Positions 57,801 through 64,000 of a stretch of DNA of 64,000 nucleotides are shown in pieces. The notes under the pieces are model-generated. The model was not told the DNA's origin. It worked only from the letters and a program-made list of their open reading frames with translations, and ran no database searches. The first letter of the stretch is position 1, and each line of letters begins with the position of its first letter. The stretch covers positions 212,208,151 to 212,272,150 of the forward strand of contig CP136065.1 in the NCBI GenBank assembly GCA_032622095.1. The letters run 5' to 3'. A program made the position numbers and the translations under genes. Source of the DNA: Siphonodentalium dalli (Eukaryota > Mollusca > Scaphopoda > Gadilida > Siphonodentaliidae).

Positions 57801-60800
57801 CATGTGTGTGGTTTACGGGCAAACCCAAGTGTGGTTATATGGTCATGGTGGGGTGTATGTGTATAAAGCGAGTGGCGACATTGTCATTTGTGTGCATCAC
57901 CTATCAATATAGAGGAAAACATTTCTATATTTGCCCAAGTTCAGAAATTCATACTTTTAACTAATAGGTTCAACCCAAATCGCCAAGTCCATTAATTATA
58001 TATCGAACAATTGCATTGTACCACCACTGGTCAAGTGGTCCTGATAATGTGCAATGATGCGGTTGGGTCCTGCTGAATTGCTATGATGATGTTAGGGCAA
58101 ACCGATGCTGTTAAAAAAAGTACCGTTAATATTGTTTTAATTTGTCTTTTTCGCGGTGTTCCTATATATATAGTCTGAACATATAAAGAAAAAGCCATTC
58201 AAAAACATATATTTATTTCGAAATATTTTAATACTGGTTGTATTAGTTGTTGAAAATCGACTATAATCAAGATGGTTATTCACGTCGTCTTAGAAACACG
58301 AGCGCAGACATTATTATATTTTTCAAAAATATATATGTTCTTGAATGTTTTATACACACTGTTTTTCTCTCAAATCGCTCGGAATAGCCAAAGACCGCGA
58401 AAATGACAACTTTAGAAAAAATAACTGTACTGTTTCGTAACGGCATCAGTTTGCCCTACTCACATCATAGCAATTCCGCAGGACCACCAGCATCATAGCA
58501 TATTAGCAGGACCACTTAACCAGGGGTCTGTACATCGTGGTTAAACTTTCCCGTGCTCGAATCGTCATACCTTTGGGATGGGTGAGTGTCGGCCACCACA
58601 ACAGATGGAACATAACAAAAATGTAATACAAATAAAAACGATATTTATATAAACTTGCAAGCACACACATATATCTATTCATGTAACTCATGTGATCGTC
58701 CATAAATTCATACTATTCTATCTATATGAGATGGCACCAACAAGCTTTTAGCTTACTGCCAAATCATATTATTCTCATTTATTATTACTTAAAGGTACTC
58801 ACTCCGAATTAACCATCACAGATTACTATTTTCTTGGCTTCGGGGTGAAAAATATTTTATTCGAGTCGAGGAACCCACCCATCAAAGCTCAGAGTGATCA
58901 GATATCGATTTTTGAAATCTATTATTTTAGTTTTAGGTGGCCCAGTAAACAGCAGACGAGAATACTTTATCTGACCAATTTGCAGATGAAGATGGATAAC
59001 TCTAAAATCAAGTAGCTTTTTTGTGTCAGATATTTGACAAACCGGCAAAATTTCGTTGAACAATAAGTTGATAAATAACAGGTTTTTGTCAATTTTCTGC
59101 TATAGTTGACTGTGTTTAGCATTATTTTTGAGCAATTAATCGATTATGACAACTGAAGCGTCATTATAAAAAATGTTGTTGTTGGAATCTGATGATATGG
59201 GGACCATCGAATCGGATTGAGTACCTTTAAATTTCAACGATACTCGGAGGGCAGGCCGAAACAATATGTGACCCGCCATATCAAATCCAGTCGTAAGTCG
59301 GGATTTTTTTTACCCTGTGCCAATGCATTCTCTTATATATGCGAGTCGACCATATGTCGCCTTGCATATATAAGAGAATGCATTGGCCTAACAATTTTTT
59401 ATCATGTTTTTTAAATAAATGTTTCTTACAATTTTTAGGACATAAAATAAAAAACATCCATTACCCTGCAGGGAGCCCCACACATATATAGAAGAATATA
59501 GAAGAGTGTCGTTTGCTCATGTTTGTCTGAGGCTCTGTATGGGTGAAATTATAAAATTGTTAAAGAATACAAGAACAAATTATTAAAATTGTAAAAAATT
59601 GTTAGGCCAATGCATTCTGTTATATATGCGAGGCGACCTATGGATTTGATATGGCGGGTCACAATATTATCAATTTGACTATATCCGACAGTTCAACGGT
59701 GATTGGCCTGTGCGGTGTTAGGAAGACGACACACGTGGCCATGACATCGCCCGGATAACATTGATAATATTGTACCTATATATTATCATACTGATATGTT
59801 ATATGTAATATCAATTAGTTAGATAGTTAGTTAGTCATTCTTGGATGTGCAAGGTGAATTGTATATGTTCATTGCGAATAAATGTATTTTAAACCAAACT
59901 ATCCTTGGTAACAGGTAGTTGGTGGTGACACATAGAATAGAACAGGCGATCCGAAAGAATGAAATAGTTCCTCTTGATACGTTTTATAAATTTATAGCAA
60001 TACATGTGGCAAGAATAATTCTAAGGTTGTCCTTATTCGAGTAGTACATGTGTTGACTCACATTTCATTGCTAATCCTTGGTCCTACATTATTCTGCAGG
60101 ATAGATTACTTCGAATCTCTGGTGGCTGCATGGTTTGTCTTCATCTTGACTTTCATTTTCGGAAGTAACTTATGGACTCTTCCGGTGAGTAACACAAAGT
60201 ATAATTAAGATACCTATATATATATATAGCTATTTTAGGCAACATGGCTACTTATCGGAGCGTTGCTCATAGCTTAACGCAGATAAGGATAGGCACTGGA
60301 ACGAGTCCATTCAAGGGGCCTCTTGCGTGACGTCATTTTATCCTATTTAAATTAAATTTTAATGAAAGTGTCAATGACACTGTAGCTCAACTTGGAGAGG
60401 GTGTAATATCATACAGTTTAGTCAACGGAGCGATAAGGAATGCGGAAATTATACCAGAAAGTAATATACCAGAGGTAAATCCAAAGGGCCCATGTGAAGT
60501 TTGGGATCAATTGGATAAATGTTGGCTGTCGGGCATGCCGAAGTATTTAGCGATGCAAAGAGTAAAATCCAAGATGACTGCGGCAGCCATATTTTGATCG
60601 AATATCGTTCAAATTCGATAGCTCCCATCTTGAAGTGATCCCAAACGTGCCTGCATATTTTCAAAACATTTAACAAATAAAACTTATTGTGGGCCGCAGG
60701 GTGTTCCGTTCGATTTAAATGTGCAATCCAATAAGGTCTTTTAACAGAACTCGAAAAAAAATTGTAAGCTCCCATCTAGAGGTCACCCCGAGGATCCATA

Positions 60801-63333
60801 TGAAGTTTGGTGACTATCGGATAAGGGGTGTGGCCTATATAGTGTGTGCCAAAGCAATTTGTTTACGGACGCACGGGCGACTGACGCAACTCATCATGGC
60901 AATAAATCAAATTTTACTTTATCAAGTTCAGCTTTAATAAACCCAGCAATTGGGAATTTGCCGTATGTTCAAAAATATGCTTTTTGTTATTAAAGAGATA
61001 AATTTTGATAGGACGAAACATAGAGTGAAATAGCTGAACGTGCCTTGCCGAAAGTTGAACCCGCTACATGCTGACTCGATACTGTATGACTATAGTGCGC
61101 TCTGATATATATTGCGTTGAACCGTGACGTGACGTCGGGAAGTCCGACGCCAAAATCTTGAACACGTGACGTGTGGTTTCGCATGTAAAACATCACGATG
61201 GTTACCATTCGGCAAACCTCGTCAGAATGCGTACCGTTTCAGACTCGACTTTAGTACAACGCCATGATTGGTTCGAACTAAATAGCAATATTTTTAGCTG
61301 GGTGACTGGGTCAAGGGCATGCGCGCATTTTGAAATTAGTTGTATTTCGTCGATTCGTGGGAATTAGCCATGCCCGTTTAGTTGGTTAGAATCTCACTTT
61401 CCGGATTTGAAGGTTTCGTCCATACAGCAAGACAGATATAACAAAACATAAGCAATTGTGTCATCCCGTCATAATTTGGCACACTTCTGTAAGATTCGTA
61501 CAATATTTATTTCCTCGGAATTTTGTTCGGAGCACTATATTATGATCATCATGTCCGTTCATGCGTCCGTCCGTATATCCATCCAGATCATAACTTTGAC
61601 AATATATTAATCAGAATTCCATGGGATTTGGTTTGTAGTTCATATTTCAGAACGCGCAGGTCAAGTTCGAATTTGGTAATGGTCGGATGGTTTTTATTAT
61701 GCTCCTTTCTTACTTAGAGTCATGATATTAACTTATAAGTGGCGCCCCATTCGTGAATTAAAATAACATATCAATTTCAAACAATCAATTTGAAGGGAAA
61801 ATTCATTATCCTTTATAACCAATGTGTGCTATAGTATTATAGACACGTATAAACACGTGTTTATCCTCACAATATGAGAGATATGTTCCAATTACGTAAA
61901 AAAAAGTTGTTTAAAACAAAACAACAACCCTTGTTTCATGTAGGTAGATTGGCATCCGGGCTGGGATTTTCACACAATTGGAGGGAAAGACGAAAATATA
62001 CGTACGGGTCAGTCCGAGGCGAGCGACTTCTATTTACGTCCGATTACCGCACTCCAGAGTTCACTTCCGTCCACACACAGTGAAGGAGCGATACTCCAAT
62101 TTCAGGTCTCACCCCGAGTTCCCAATTCATCCATGGTTTTATATCATCCTTGGAATGCCTCGCTGAAACTCGTTAACATACTAGACTGCGATGGACAAGG
62201 CAGAGGAAAGAGGAAGGCTGTTGTGTAATAAGACATCCCAACTGACCAAATATCTGTGAAGTTAACTGTACACGGACATTTGTAAGGTTAAAAATAGATA
62301 GATACTCAGTCTAAGAAATATCGAAGGTTAATCCGTGCGATCAGGGATGTTACTGGTAGGTGGGGGTATATTATGTATCAATATGACAAAAGTTAGCATT
62401 ACTGAGTATAATATGAGGCTTCAAATCGCCAAGTACCGTTAACCCTTTCATCACGGCAGCTGCGCTGGTGCAGCATTGGACATGTGTCAGTGCATTCTCT
62501 TATATATGCGAGTCCCTCAAGGTAAATATTGTTAGGCCAATGTATTCTCTTCATATAGCCTCGCATATATAAGAGAATGCATTGGCACAGGGTTTACGCA
62601 AAATTTCATGAAGCTCCAGTCATGGAAGAGTTTAACGCAACATATGCGTTTCGTGAGGGTGTCATGCCTCCCCTTTATTCCCGAATACCAGTTGACAGAG
62701 GGGGTGAACATTAAATGAATGTTAACAGGGGGATACCGAATAAGAATATATGTAACGAAGGACATAAAGTTCAACTTCAATACCATCTTACTGTACCATG
62801 CTAAGAGAAAAAACTCATAGCTACACATTAATCTATTTTCCAGTACAGTGATGACAGGATGCGACGCTGTTTATCTGTTAATGGATGCGCGCCCGATTAA
62901 CAGATTCATGATTCCATATATGGAGCTTTTGAATATTCATGAATTCCATATATGGAATCATAAATATTCAGAAGTTCCATATTTGGAATGCACTTCCAGA
63001 ACTTTGATCTGTATCACTTAAATCGCGGAATGGTGGCGGCATAGATGAATCCAATATGGCCGCGATTCAGTTATCTCGCTTAAATATAGTGGACATTGTC
63101 ACATATTCACTCATATAAGTGAAACCGGGTATCTTTAGTTTATTCACAGCGTATTATAATACTGAAGGAAAACGATCTTTTTTTGTTACATTCTCTCGTT
63201 TTTTAACAAACAGATTCCTCTGGTGGGGAACGGCTGGCAGTTGAAGAACATATTACTCCCGATGGTCGCCACGATGACGGCTATCAGATGCGCTAGAGTG
63301 ATCACAGCGATCGTCAAGAAAACTGATAGAAAG
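43630..63333 (+). CDS. CDP-alcohol phosphotransferase (choline/ethanolamine type), spliced, 3' end beyond window
   Basis: Five exons join without frame change: 43630-43995, 52037-52184, 54111-54246, 60100-60184 and 63214-63333. The product transfers phosphocholine or phosphoethanolamine from CDP-choline/ethanolamine to diacylglycerol, the last Kennedy-pathway step, in ER or Golgi membrane. The key motif in exon 2 is D-A-L-D-G-A-Q-A-R ... P-L-E-D-I-M-D-H-G-S-D. All four aspartates, the first Gly and the AR pair of the family motif are kept, but the second Gly (usually P-L-G-E) is Glu. Flanking segments align by eye with CEPT1/CHPT1/SELENOI: V-P-V-W-M-A in exon 1, Y-F-L-L-C-A-V before the motif, V-Y-M-A after it, and W-T-L-P-I-P across exons 4-5. 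The substrate cannot be told, and the later membrane segments lie outside the window. Introns are 8.0, 1.9, 5.9 and 3.0 kb and full of repeats. Confidence 0.85.
44045..44071. repeat. (AT)n microsatellite
   Basis: Run of alternating A/T in intron 1, just after exon 1. Confidence 0.85.
44210..44408. repeat. (CAGA)/(CATG)-rich simple repeat
   Basis: Irregular cagacagacatgcatgca-type repeat. The plus- and minus-strand ORFs here are by-products of the repeat. Confidence 0.8.
44420..45260. other. intron 1 sequence, nothing recognised
   Basis: Shares one short word with 61204 ('cattcggcaaacctcgtcag' at about 45148). No gene supported; the minus-strand ORFs at 44659-44937 overlap one another and lack motifs. 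Confidence 0.35.
45270..45990. repeat. ~560-bp direct duplication with 'ctattccgaaggtt' mini-repeats
   Basis: 'gctatcccgaaggtccgcta', 'ttccgaaggttctctattcc' (45281-45330) and the following 'ggttaattctatattttaaa', 'gagagggttcatt', 'attaaatgtgattttgtttt' recur at about 45765-45990. The second copy has more ccgaaggttc units. Confidence 0.8.
46487..47000. repeat. ~127-bp tandem repeat, 4 copies, rich in TGACCT words
   Basis: Each unit contains 'gaaatttgatacctatgggt', 'gttttgaacgggtcaaatcg', 'tgaccctgacctgaccttga', 'ccttcaaaat', 'caaaggtcaa' and 'gggtaaaacgga'. Units start near 46490, 46617, 46746 and 46875. A poly-G run lies in unit 3. Confidence 0.85.
47373..47690 (-). mobile_element. LINE-4 family 3' end, truncated copy
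   Basis: Reverse orientation: 'ataggatgggataggataat', 'ttatttacaatatacacatg', then the hairpin 'gggggtttgcctagccctat' ... 'cgggctgtcttcctgctacc'. It matches the 3' tail of LINE-4 at 21612-21790 and extends a further ~170 bp into its 3' UTR. Confidence 0.75.
47885..48207. mobile_element. TTAA-ended hairpin MITE, copy 2
   Basis: Ends TTAACCCTTTACC ... GGTAAAGGGTTAA (TTAA at 47885-47888 and 48204-48207). The hairpin at 47986-48054 has 27-bp perfect arms ('caatgcattctcttatatat' plus 'gcgag') and a 15-nt centre that is itself palindromic (cgacc-tat-ggtcg). 'tttggccggttttggccggt' is a short direct repeat near the right end. Confidence 0.8.
48240..48720. repeat. ggttct/agaacc-rich degenerate repeat
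   Basis: Words such as ggttct, gaaccat, ggttccaa and gaacc recur every 20-40 bp on both strands over about 450 bp. No regular period. The overlapping ORFs here follow from this pattern. Confidence 0.5.
48880..49325. mobile_element. TTAA-ended MITE (piggyBac-like ends), copy 1
   Basis: 446 bp with inverted ends AGGTACTCAATCCGATT and TTAA at both ends (48880-48883, 49322-49325). The interior matches 58789-59230 in reverse ('ggccaccttaaat...', 'gacaaaccggccaaatttcg', 'gatatcgatgttcg'). No transposase. Confidence 0.85.
49686..50095. repeat. two small tandem repeats
   Basis: 49686-49770: 'gttaggcgttctgcgttcga' plus 'cattcgtttgacattcg', two copies of about 48 bp. 49812-50090: about 2.2 copies of a 134-bp unit ('cccccgctcgaatttt', 'gaaatttcatcg', 'ccattttccagacgatcgct', 'aaaaatcgattttgagtttt', 'ttgcgtgaaaggtgttcttt'). 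Confidence 0.85.
50100..51375. other. intron 1 sequence, nothing recognised
   Basis: Non-coding. A short palindrome 'cccctatataggggac' is near 50168. A (tgtc)/(tctg) run is near 50970-51000. No ORF with a recognisable domain. Confidence 0.35.
51379..51675. repeat. 140-bp tandem repeat, 2+ copies
   Basis: 'agatatgtaggggaaaatgg'-like, 'ataagcgcctttgacctcaa', 'atgactacttaaagggacta' and 'gagcgtttatcatcagct' recur with a period of about 140 bp; unit starts are near 51379, 51519 and 51660. Confidence 0.75.
51740..51852. repeat. two (TA)n microsatellites
   Basis: 51742-51760 and 51812-51851, close to the exon 2 acceptor region. Confidence 0.85.
52037..52184 (+). CDS. exon 2, CDP-alcohol motif
   Basis: The acceptor 'cgtttctag' ends at 52036. 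Translation starts P-G-T-L-Y-F-L-L-C-A-V-T-L-P-V-Y-L, then the motif D-A-L-D-G-A-Q-A-R-I-V-G-Q-D-G-P-L then E-D-I-M-D-H-G-S-D-A-L-Y-V. Of two possible donors, GTAG|GTATGG (52185) is chosen because only it keeps frame with exon 3. Phase 1 at the 3' end. Confidence 0.85.
52215..52370. repeat. intronic inverted repeat, ~62-bp arms
   Basis: 'aaatgaatttagtgggtt' ... 'gggatacggcgttgcggtcg' is followed by its imperfect reverse complement ('cgaccacagcgccgtatcca' ... 'acccactacgttcattt'). It starts 30 bp after the exon 2 donor, so the transcript could fold near the splice site. Confidence 0.75.
52559..52817 (+). other. ORF start with membrane-like segment, unassigned
   Basis: Open plus-strand frame: a hydrophobic stretch L-V-L-V-Y-G-I-L-L-F-H-I-G-C, then a basic turn W-F-K-K-R-R-N-R-K, then a polar tail rich in K/E/D/Q (N-P-N-P-K-E-Y-K-L-Y-N-E-V). 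It then runs into the 21-bp minisatellite, which keeps the frame open to 53350. It lies in intron 2 of the phosphotransferase, with no flanking splice sites I trust. It could be a small gene, an exon of an alternative transcript, or chance. Confidence 0.2.
52818..53405. repeat. 21-bp minisatellite, ~28 copies
   Basis: Unit 'atggaatatacagtggttta' plus c. Period 21 bp = 7 codons, so all six frames can stay open (M-E-Y-T-V-V-Y on the plus strand; repeated 7-mers on the minus strand). Units vary by one or two bases; the last few are diverged. Confidence 0.95.
53773..53852. repeat. 80-bp element with 11-bp inverted ends
   Basis: CACAGGCGCCT at the left and AGGCGCCTGTG at the right, with AT-rich sequence between. 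Possibly a tiny MITE or chance. Confidence 0.45.
54111..54246 (+). CDS. exon 3
   Basis: The acceptor 'atgtatttacag' ends at 54110. It reads V-Y-M-A-I-E-L-G-L-A-L-Q-L, then a hydrophobic segment and T-H-I-E-G-Y-M-D-G-Y-L-T-Y-N. Donor AACAA|GTATGT (54247), phase 2. Position and length fit the segment after the HGxD end of the motif in choline/ethanolamine phosphotransferases. Confidence 0.8.
54310..54840. repeat. 'TTTTAGCTCACCTGAGC' type dispersed repeat
   Basis: It begins 'tttttagctcacctgagccg' and contains two related paragraphs ('cattcagatttgtttaaatg', 'aggtcactgggtc' and 'ttcagatctgttcaaatgag', 'gtcactgtgtc'), ending with 'gttgaaatcggtccaggggt'. This wording is widespread in mollusc and other marine invertebrate genomes. 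Confidence 0.65.
55107..55800 (+). repeat. dispersed repeat family A, copy with empty MITE site
   Basis: Co-linear with 41835-43020 but shorter. It carries the unoccupied target 'ggctattaactcc' of the 163-bp MITE at 55137-55150. Confidence 0.75.
55868..56380. repeat. ~23-bp minisatellite, ~22 copies
   Basis: Unit 'ggggctttgtgaacgatata' plus 'tac', varying from 21 to 25 bp. The ORF 55862-56233 comes from units that happen to keep a 24-bp period. Confidence 0.95.
56690..57900. repeat. degenerate tandem repeat, ~60-80-bp units
   Basis: Words recur throughout: 'gtgactgtatggtcatg', 'ggtgaggtgtatatgtatac', 'ctggagtgactctatgg', 'ggccatgggtg'. Period irregular. Both strands show multiple overlapping ORFs that are by-products. 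Confidence 0.75.
57901..58788. other. intron 3 sequence, nothing recognised
   Basis: AT-rich. 'gtcctgataatgtgca' / 'ttgctatgatgatg' and 'catcatagcaattccgcagg' repeat short words around 58030-58110 and 58460-58500 in opposite orientation, possibly the ends of a decayed element. Confidence 0.35.
58789..59230. mobile_element. TTAA-ended MITE (piggyBac-like ends), copy 2
   Basis: 442 bp, TTAA at 58789-58792 and 59227-59230, inverted ends AGGTACTCA(A/C)TCCGA. Reversed relative to 48880-49325 and very similar in the interior ('tggcccagtaaacag', 'ttttttgtgtcagatatttg', 'gacaaaccgg'). Confidence 0.85.
59262..59668. mobile_element. TIR element holding the shared hairpin
   Basis: Inverted ends 'aatatgtgacccgccatatc' plus aaatcc, and 'ggatttgatatggcgggtca' plus caatatt. 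It contains the 59319-59387 hairpin ('caatgcattctcttatatat' arms) and half of another at 59606-59638. Its ends differ from those of the TTAACCC hairpin MITEs, so the hairpin occurs in a different element type. Confidence 0.7.
59669..60095. other. intron 3 end, nothing recognised
   Basis: AT-rich sequence leading to the exon 4 acceptor. A 'tagttagatagttagttagt' run is near 59815. Confidence 0.35.
60100..60184 (+). CDS. exon 4
   Basis: The acceptor 'acattattctgcag' ends at 60099. The first G completes Lys, then I-D-Y-F-E-S-L-V-A-A-W-F-V-F-I-L, then F-G-S-N-L-W-T-L-P. Donor CCG|GTGAGT (60185), phase 0. Hydrophobic throughout, one membrane segment. Confidence 0.8.
60300..60960. repeat. degenerate dispersed repeat in intron 4
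   Basis: Two related paragraphs: 'aagggcccatgtgaagtttg' with 'gggatcaattggat' (about 60485), and 'aggatccatatgaagtttgg' with 'tgactatcggataa' (about 60790). Both are close to 'agctcccatct(t/a)gaagtgatccc'-like text. No ORF supported. Confidence 0.5.
60961..62438. other. intron 4 sequence, mostly unrecognised
   Basis: 61204 shares 'cattcggcaaacctcgtcag' with 45148. 61540-61700 resembles the GTCC-type repeat at the window end ('gtccgttcatgcgtccgtcc', 'gatcataactttgaca'). No gene supported. Confidence 0.4.
62439..62635. mobile_element. TTAA-ended hairpin MITE, copy 3
   Basis: TTAACCCTTTCATCACGG at the left, 'catggaagagtttaa' at the right (TTAA at 62439-62442 and 62632-62635). It contains parts of two hairpins with 'gcattctcttatatatgcga' arms and the linking phrase 'aatattgttaggccaatg', also present in copy 1. 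Confidence 0.7.
62914..62986. promoter_or_regulatory. three CArG-box matches at ~32-bp spacing
   Basis: CCATATATGG at 62914-62923 and 62946-62955 and CCATATTTGG at 62977-62986 each fit CC(A/T)6GG, the SRF/MADS site. Each lies in a larger palindrome (ttccatatatggaa). This may be an SRF-binding cluster in intron 4 or just a small palindromic repeat. Confidence 0.3.
63214..63333 (+). CDS. exon 5, followed by a GC donor
   Basis: The acceptor 'ttttttaacaaacag' ends at 63213. It reads I-P-L-V-G-N-G-W-Q-L-K-N-I-L-L-P, then M-T-A-I-R-C-A-R-V-I-T-A-I-V-K-K. The best end is AAAG|GCAAGT (63334), a consensus GC-AG donor, phase 0. If it is not used, the frame stops at TAA 63382-63384, 16 codons on, which would truncate the protein in mid-domain. 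Confidence 0.7.
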
Positions 63334-63482
63334 GCAAGTAATATCGATGAAAGGAATCTTATCCGCGCAGGAAAAATTGTGTAAACCCTTCTTTATTTAA
63401 AGTGTCATTTTCCGTTGGCCCTATTCTTGTGGCAAAAGCAAGTATCACCACTAATGTCTTCTAATGTTATGTTGTCCTGTTA

Positions 63483-63525
63483 TTATACCCCCTTTAAAAA
63501 AAAAAAGGGGGGTATACTGTTTTGC
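63483..63525. repeat. short hairpin at start of a dispersed repeat
   Basis: 'ataccccctttaaaaa' and 'aaaaaaggggggtatac' pair. Followed directly by (GTCC)n at 63528-63560. Confidence 0.7.
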
Positions 63526-64000
63526 ACCTGTCCGTCCGTCCGTCCGTCCGTCCGTCCGTCTGTGCGTGCGTCCATGCGTGAGTCCGTACGTCCGTCCGAT
63601 GTCTGTTCGTGTCATAACTTGAACATTAGTGCTCGGATCTCAATGAAATTAGGTATGGATGTTCACTATTATGAGGACATTTAATAGAGGGTTCCATCGT
63701 TTTGTTTGGATTTTCCATTCTAGAGTTATTCATCTTTGTTTATCTGGAAATAGTGGCTTTTTGGTCCGTCTGGTGTCTGTTCATGTCGTAACTTCAACAG
63801 TTGTGCTGGGATCTCAACCAAATTTGGTGTGGATGTTCACAACTATGAGGACATTAAATAGAGGGTTCCATCGTTTTGTTCGGATTTTCCATTCTAGAGT
63901 TATTCATCTTTGTTTATCTTGAAATGTTGGATTTTTGGTCCATCTGGTGTCTGTTCATGTCATAACCTGAACAGTAGTGCTCGGATCTCAATGAAATTTT
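63526..64000 (+). repeat. (GTCC)n then 174-bp tandem repeat, runs off the window
   Basis: Units contain 'gtcataacttgaacattagt', 'gctcggatctcaatgaaatt', 'tggatgttcac', 'atgaggacatttaatagagg', 'gttccatcgttttgtt' and 'ttccattctagagttattca'. 'cataac' stands at 63613, 63787 and 63961. Together with the hairpin it is one dispersed invertebrate repeat, interrupting the intron after exon 5. ORFs here are by-products. Confidence 0.85.

Overview
The window is animal nuclear DNA, probably from a marine invertebrate. The evidence is one spliced host gene with phased GT/GC-AG junctions, several APE-type LINEs, a THAP/P-element-type transposase, many MITEs, and repeat styles common in molluscs and other marine invertebrates (a TTTTAGCTCACCTGAGC-like repeat, a ...CCCCTTTAAAAAAAGGGG... 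hairpin followed by a GTCC run, and a GGCGCTATATAAAT retroposon tail). I cannot name the species. The sequence looks AT-rich. I saw no bacterial-type operon, CRISPR array, rRNA or convincing tRNA.

Left part (1-43.5 kb): almost entirely transposable elements, many of them nested. 993-4527 is a decayed P-element-like transposon whose transposase (minus strand) is broken by frameshifts; a TTA-flanked MITE sits just inside its right end. 7.1-14.7 kb is one minus-strand LINE (ORF1, endonuclease, linker, start of RT) split by four later insertions: a MITE with a long palindrome (7821-8304), a foldback-like element made of inverted 143-bp satellite arms (8953-11018), a 5'-truncated plus-strand LINE (11148-12930) and a hairpin MITE (13290-13475). 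A 47-bp satellite (14787-15579) lies just upstream of that LINE's ORF1. 17.6-21.6 kb is a plus-strand LINE with a duplicated ORF1-like region and a decayed RT. Its end abuts a longer minus-strand LINE (21612-25620) with an intact RT reading frame. 27.3-30.0 kb and 34.3-35.6 kb are tandem arrays of long units. 37.1-40.5 kb is a chain of three MITEs joined through shared TAA triplets.

Right part (43.5-64 kb): one plus-strand host gene. Five exons (43630-43995, 52037-52184, 54111-54246, 60100-60184, 63214-63333) join in phase into a CDP-alcohol phosphotransferase of the choline/ethanolamine phosphotransferase type, which performs the last step of the Kennedy pathway in ER/Golgi membranes. The CDP-alcohol motif keeps its four aspartates but has Glu where the family has the second Gly. 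The last visible exon is followed by a GC donor, and the gene runs past the window end. Its introns are full of MITEs, minisatellites and LINE 3' ends.

The strongest things to follow up are the foldback element in the LINE, the TAA-linked MITE chain, the P-like element with its nested MITE, a short hairpin shared by unrelated MITEs, an empty-site proof of one MITE insertion, and the motif change in the phosphotransferase. I did not find a clear multi-gene system that looks new.
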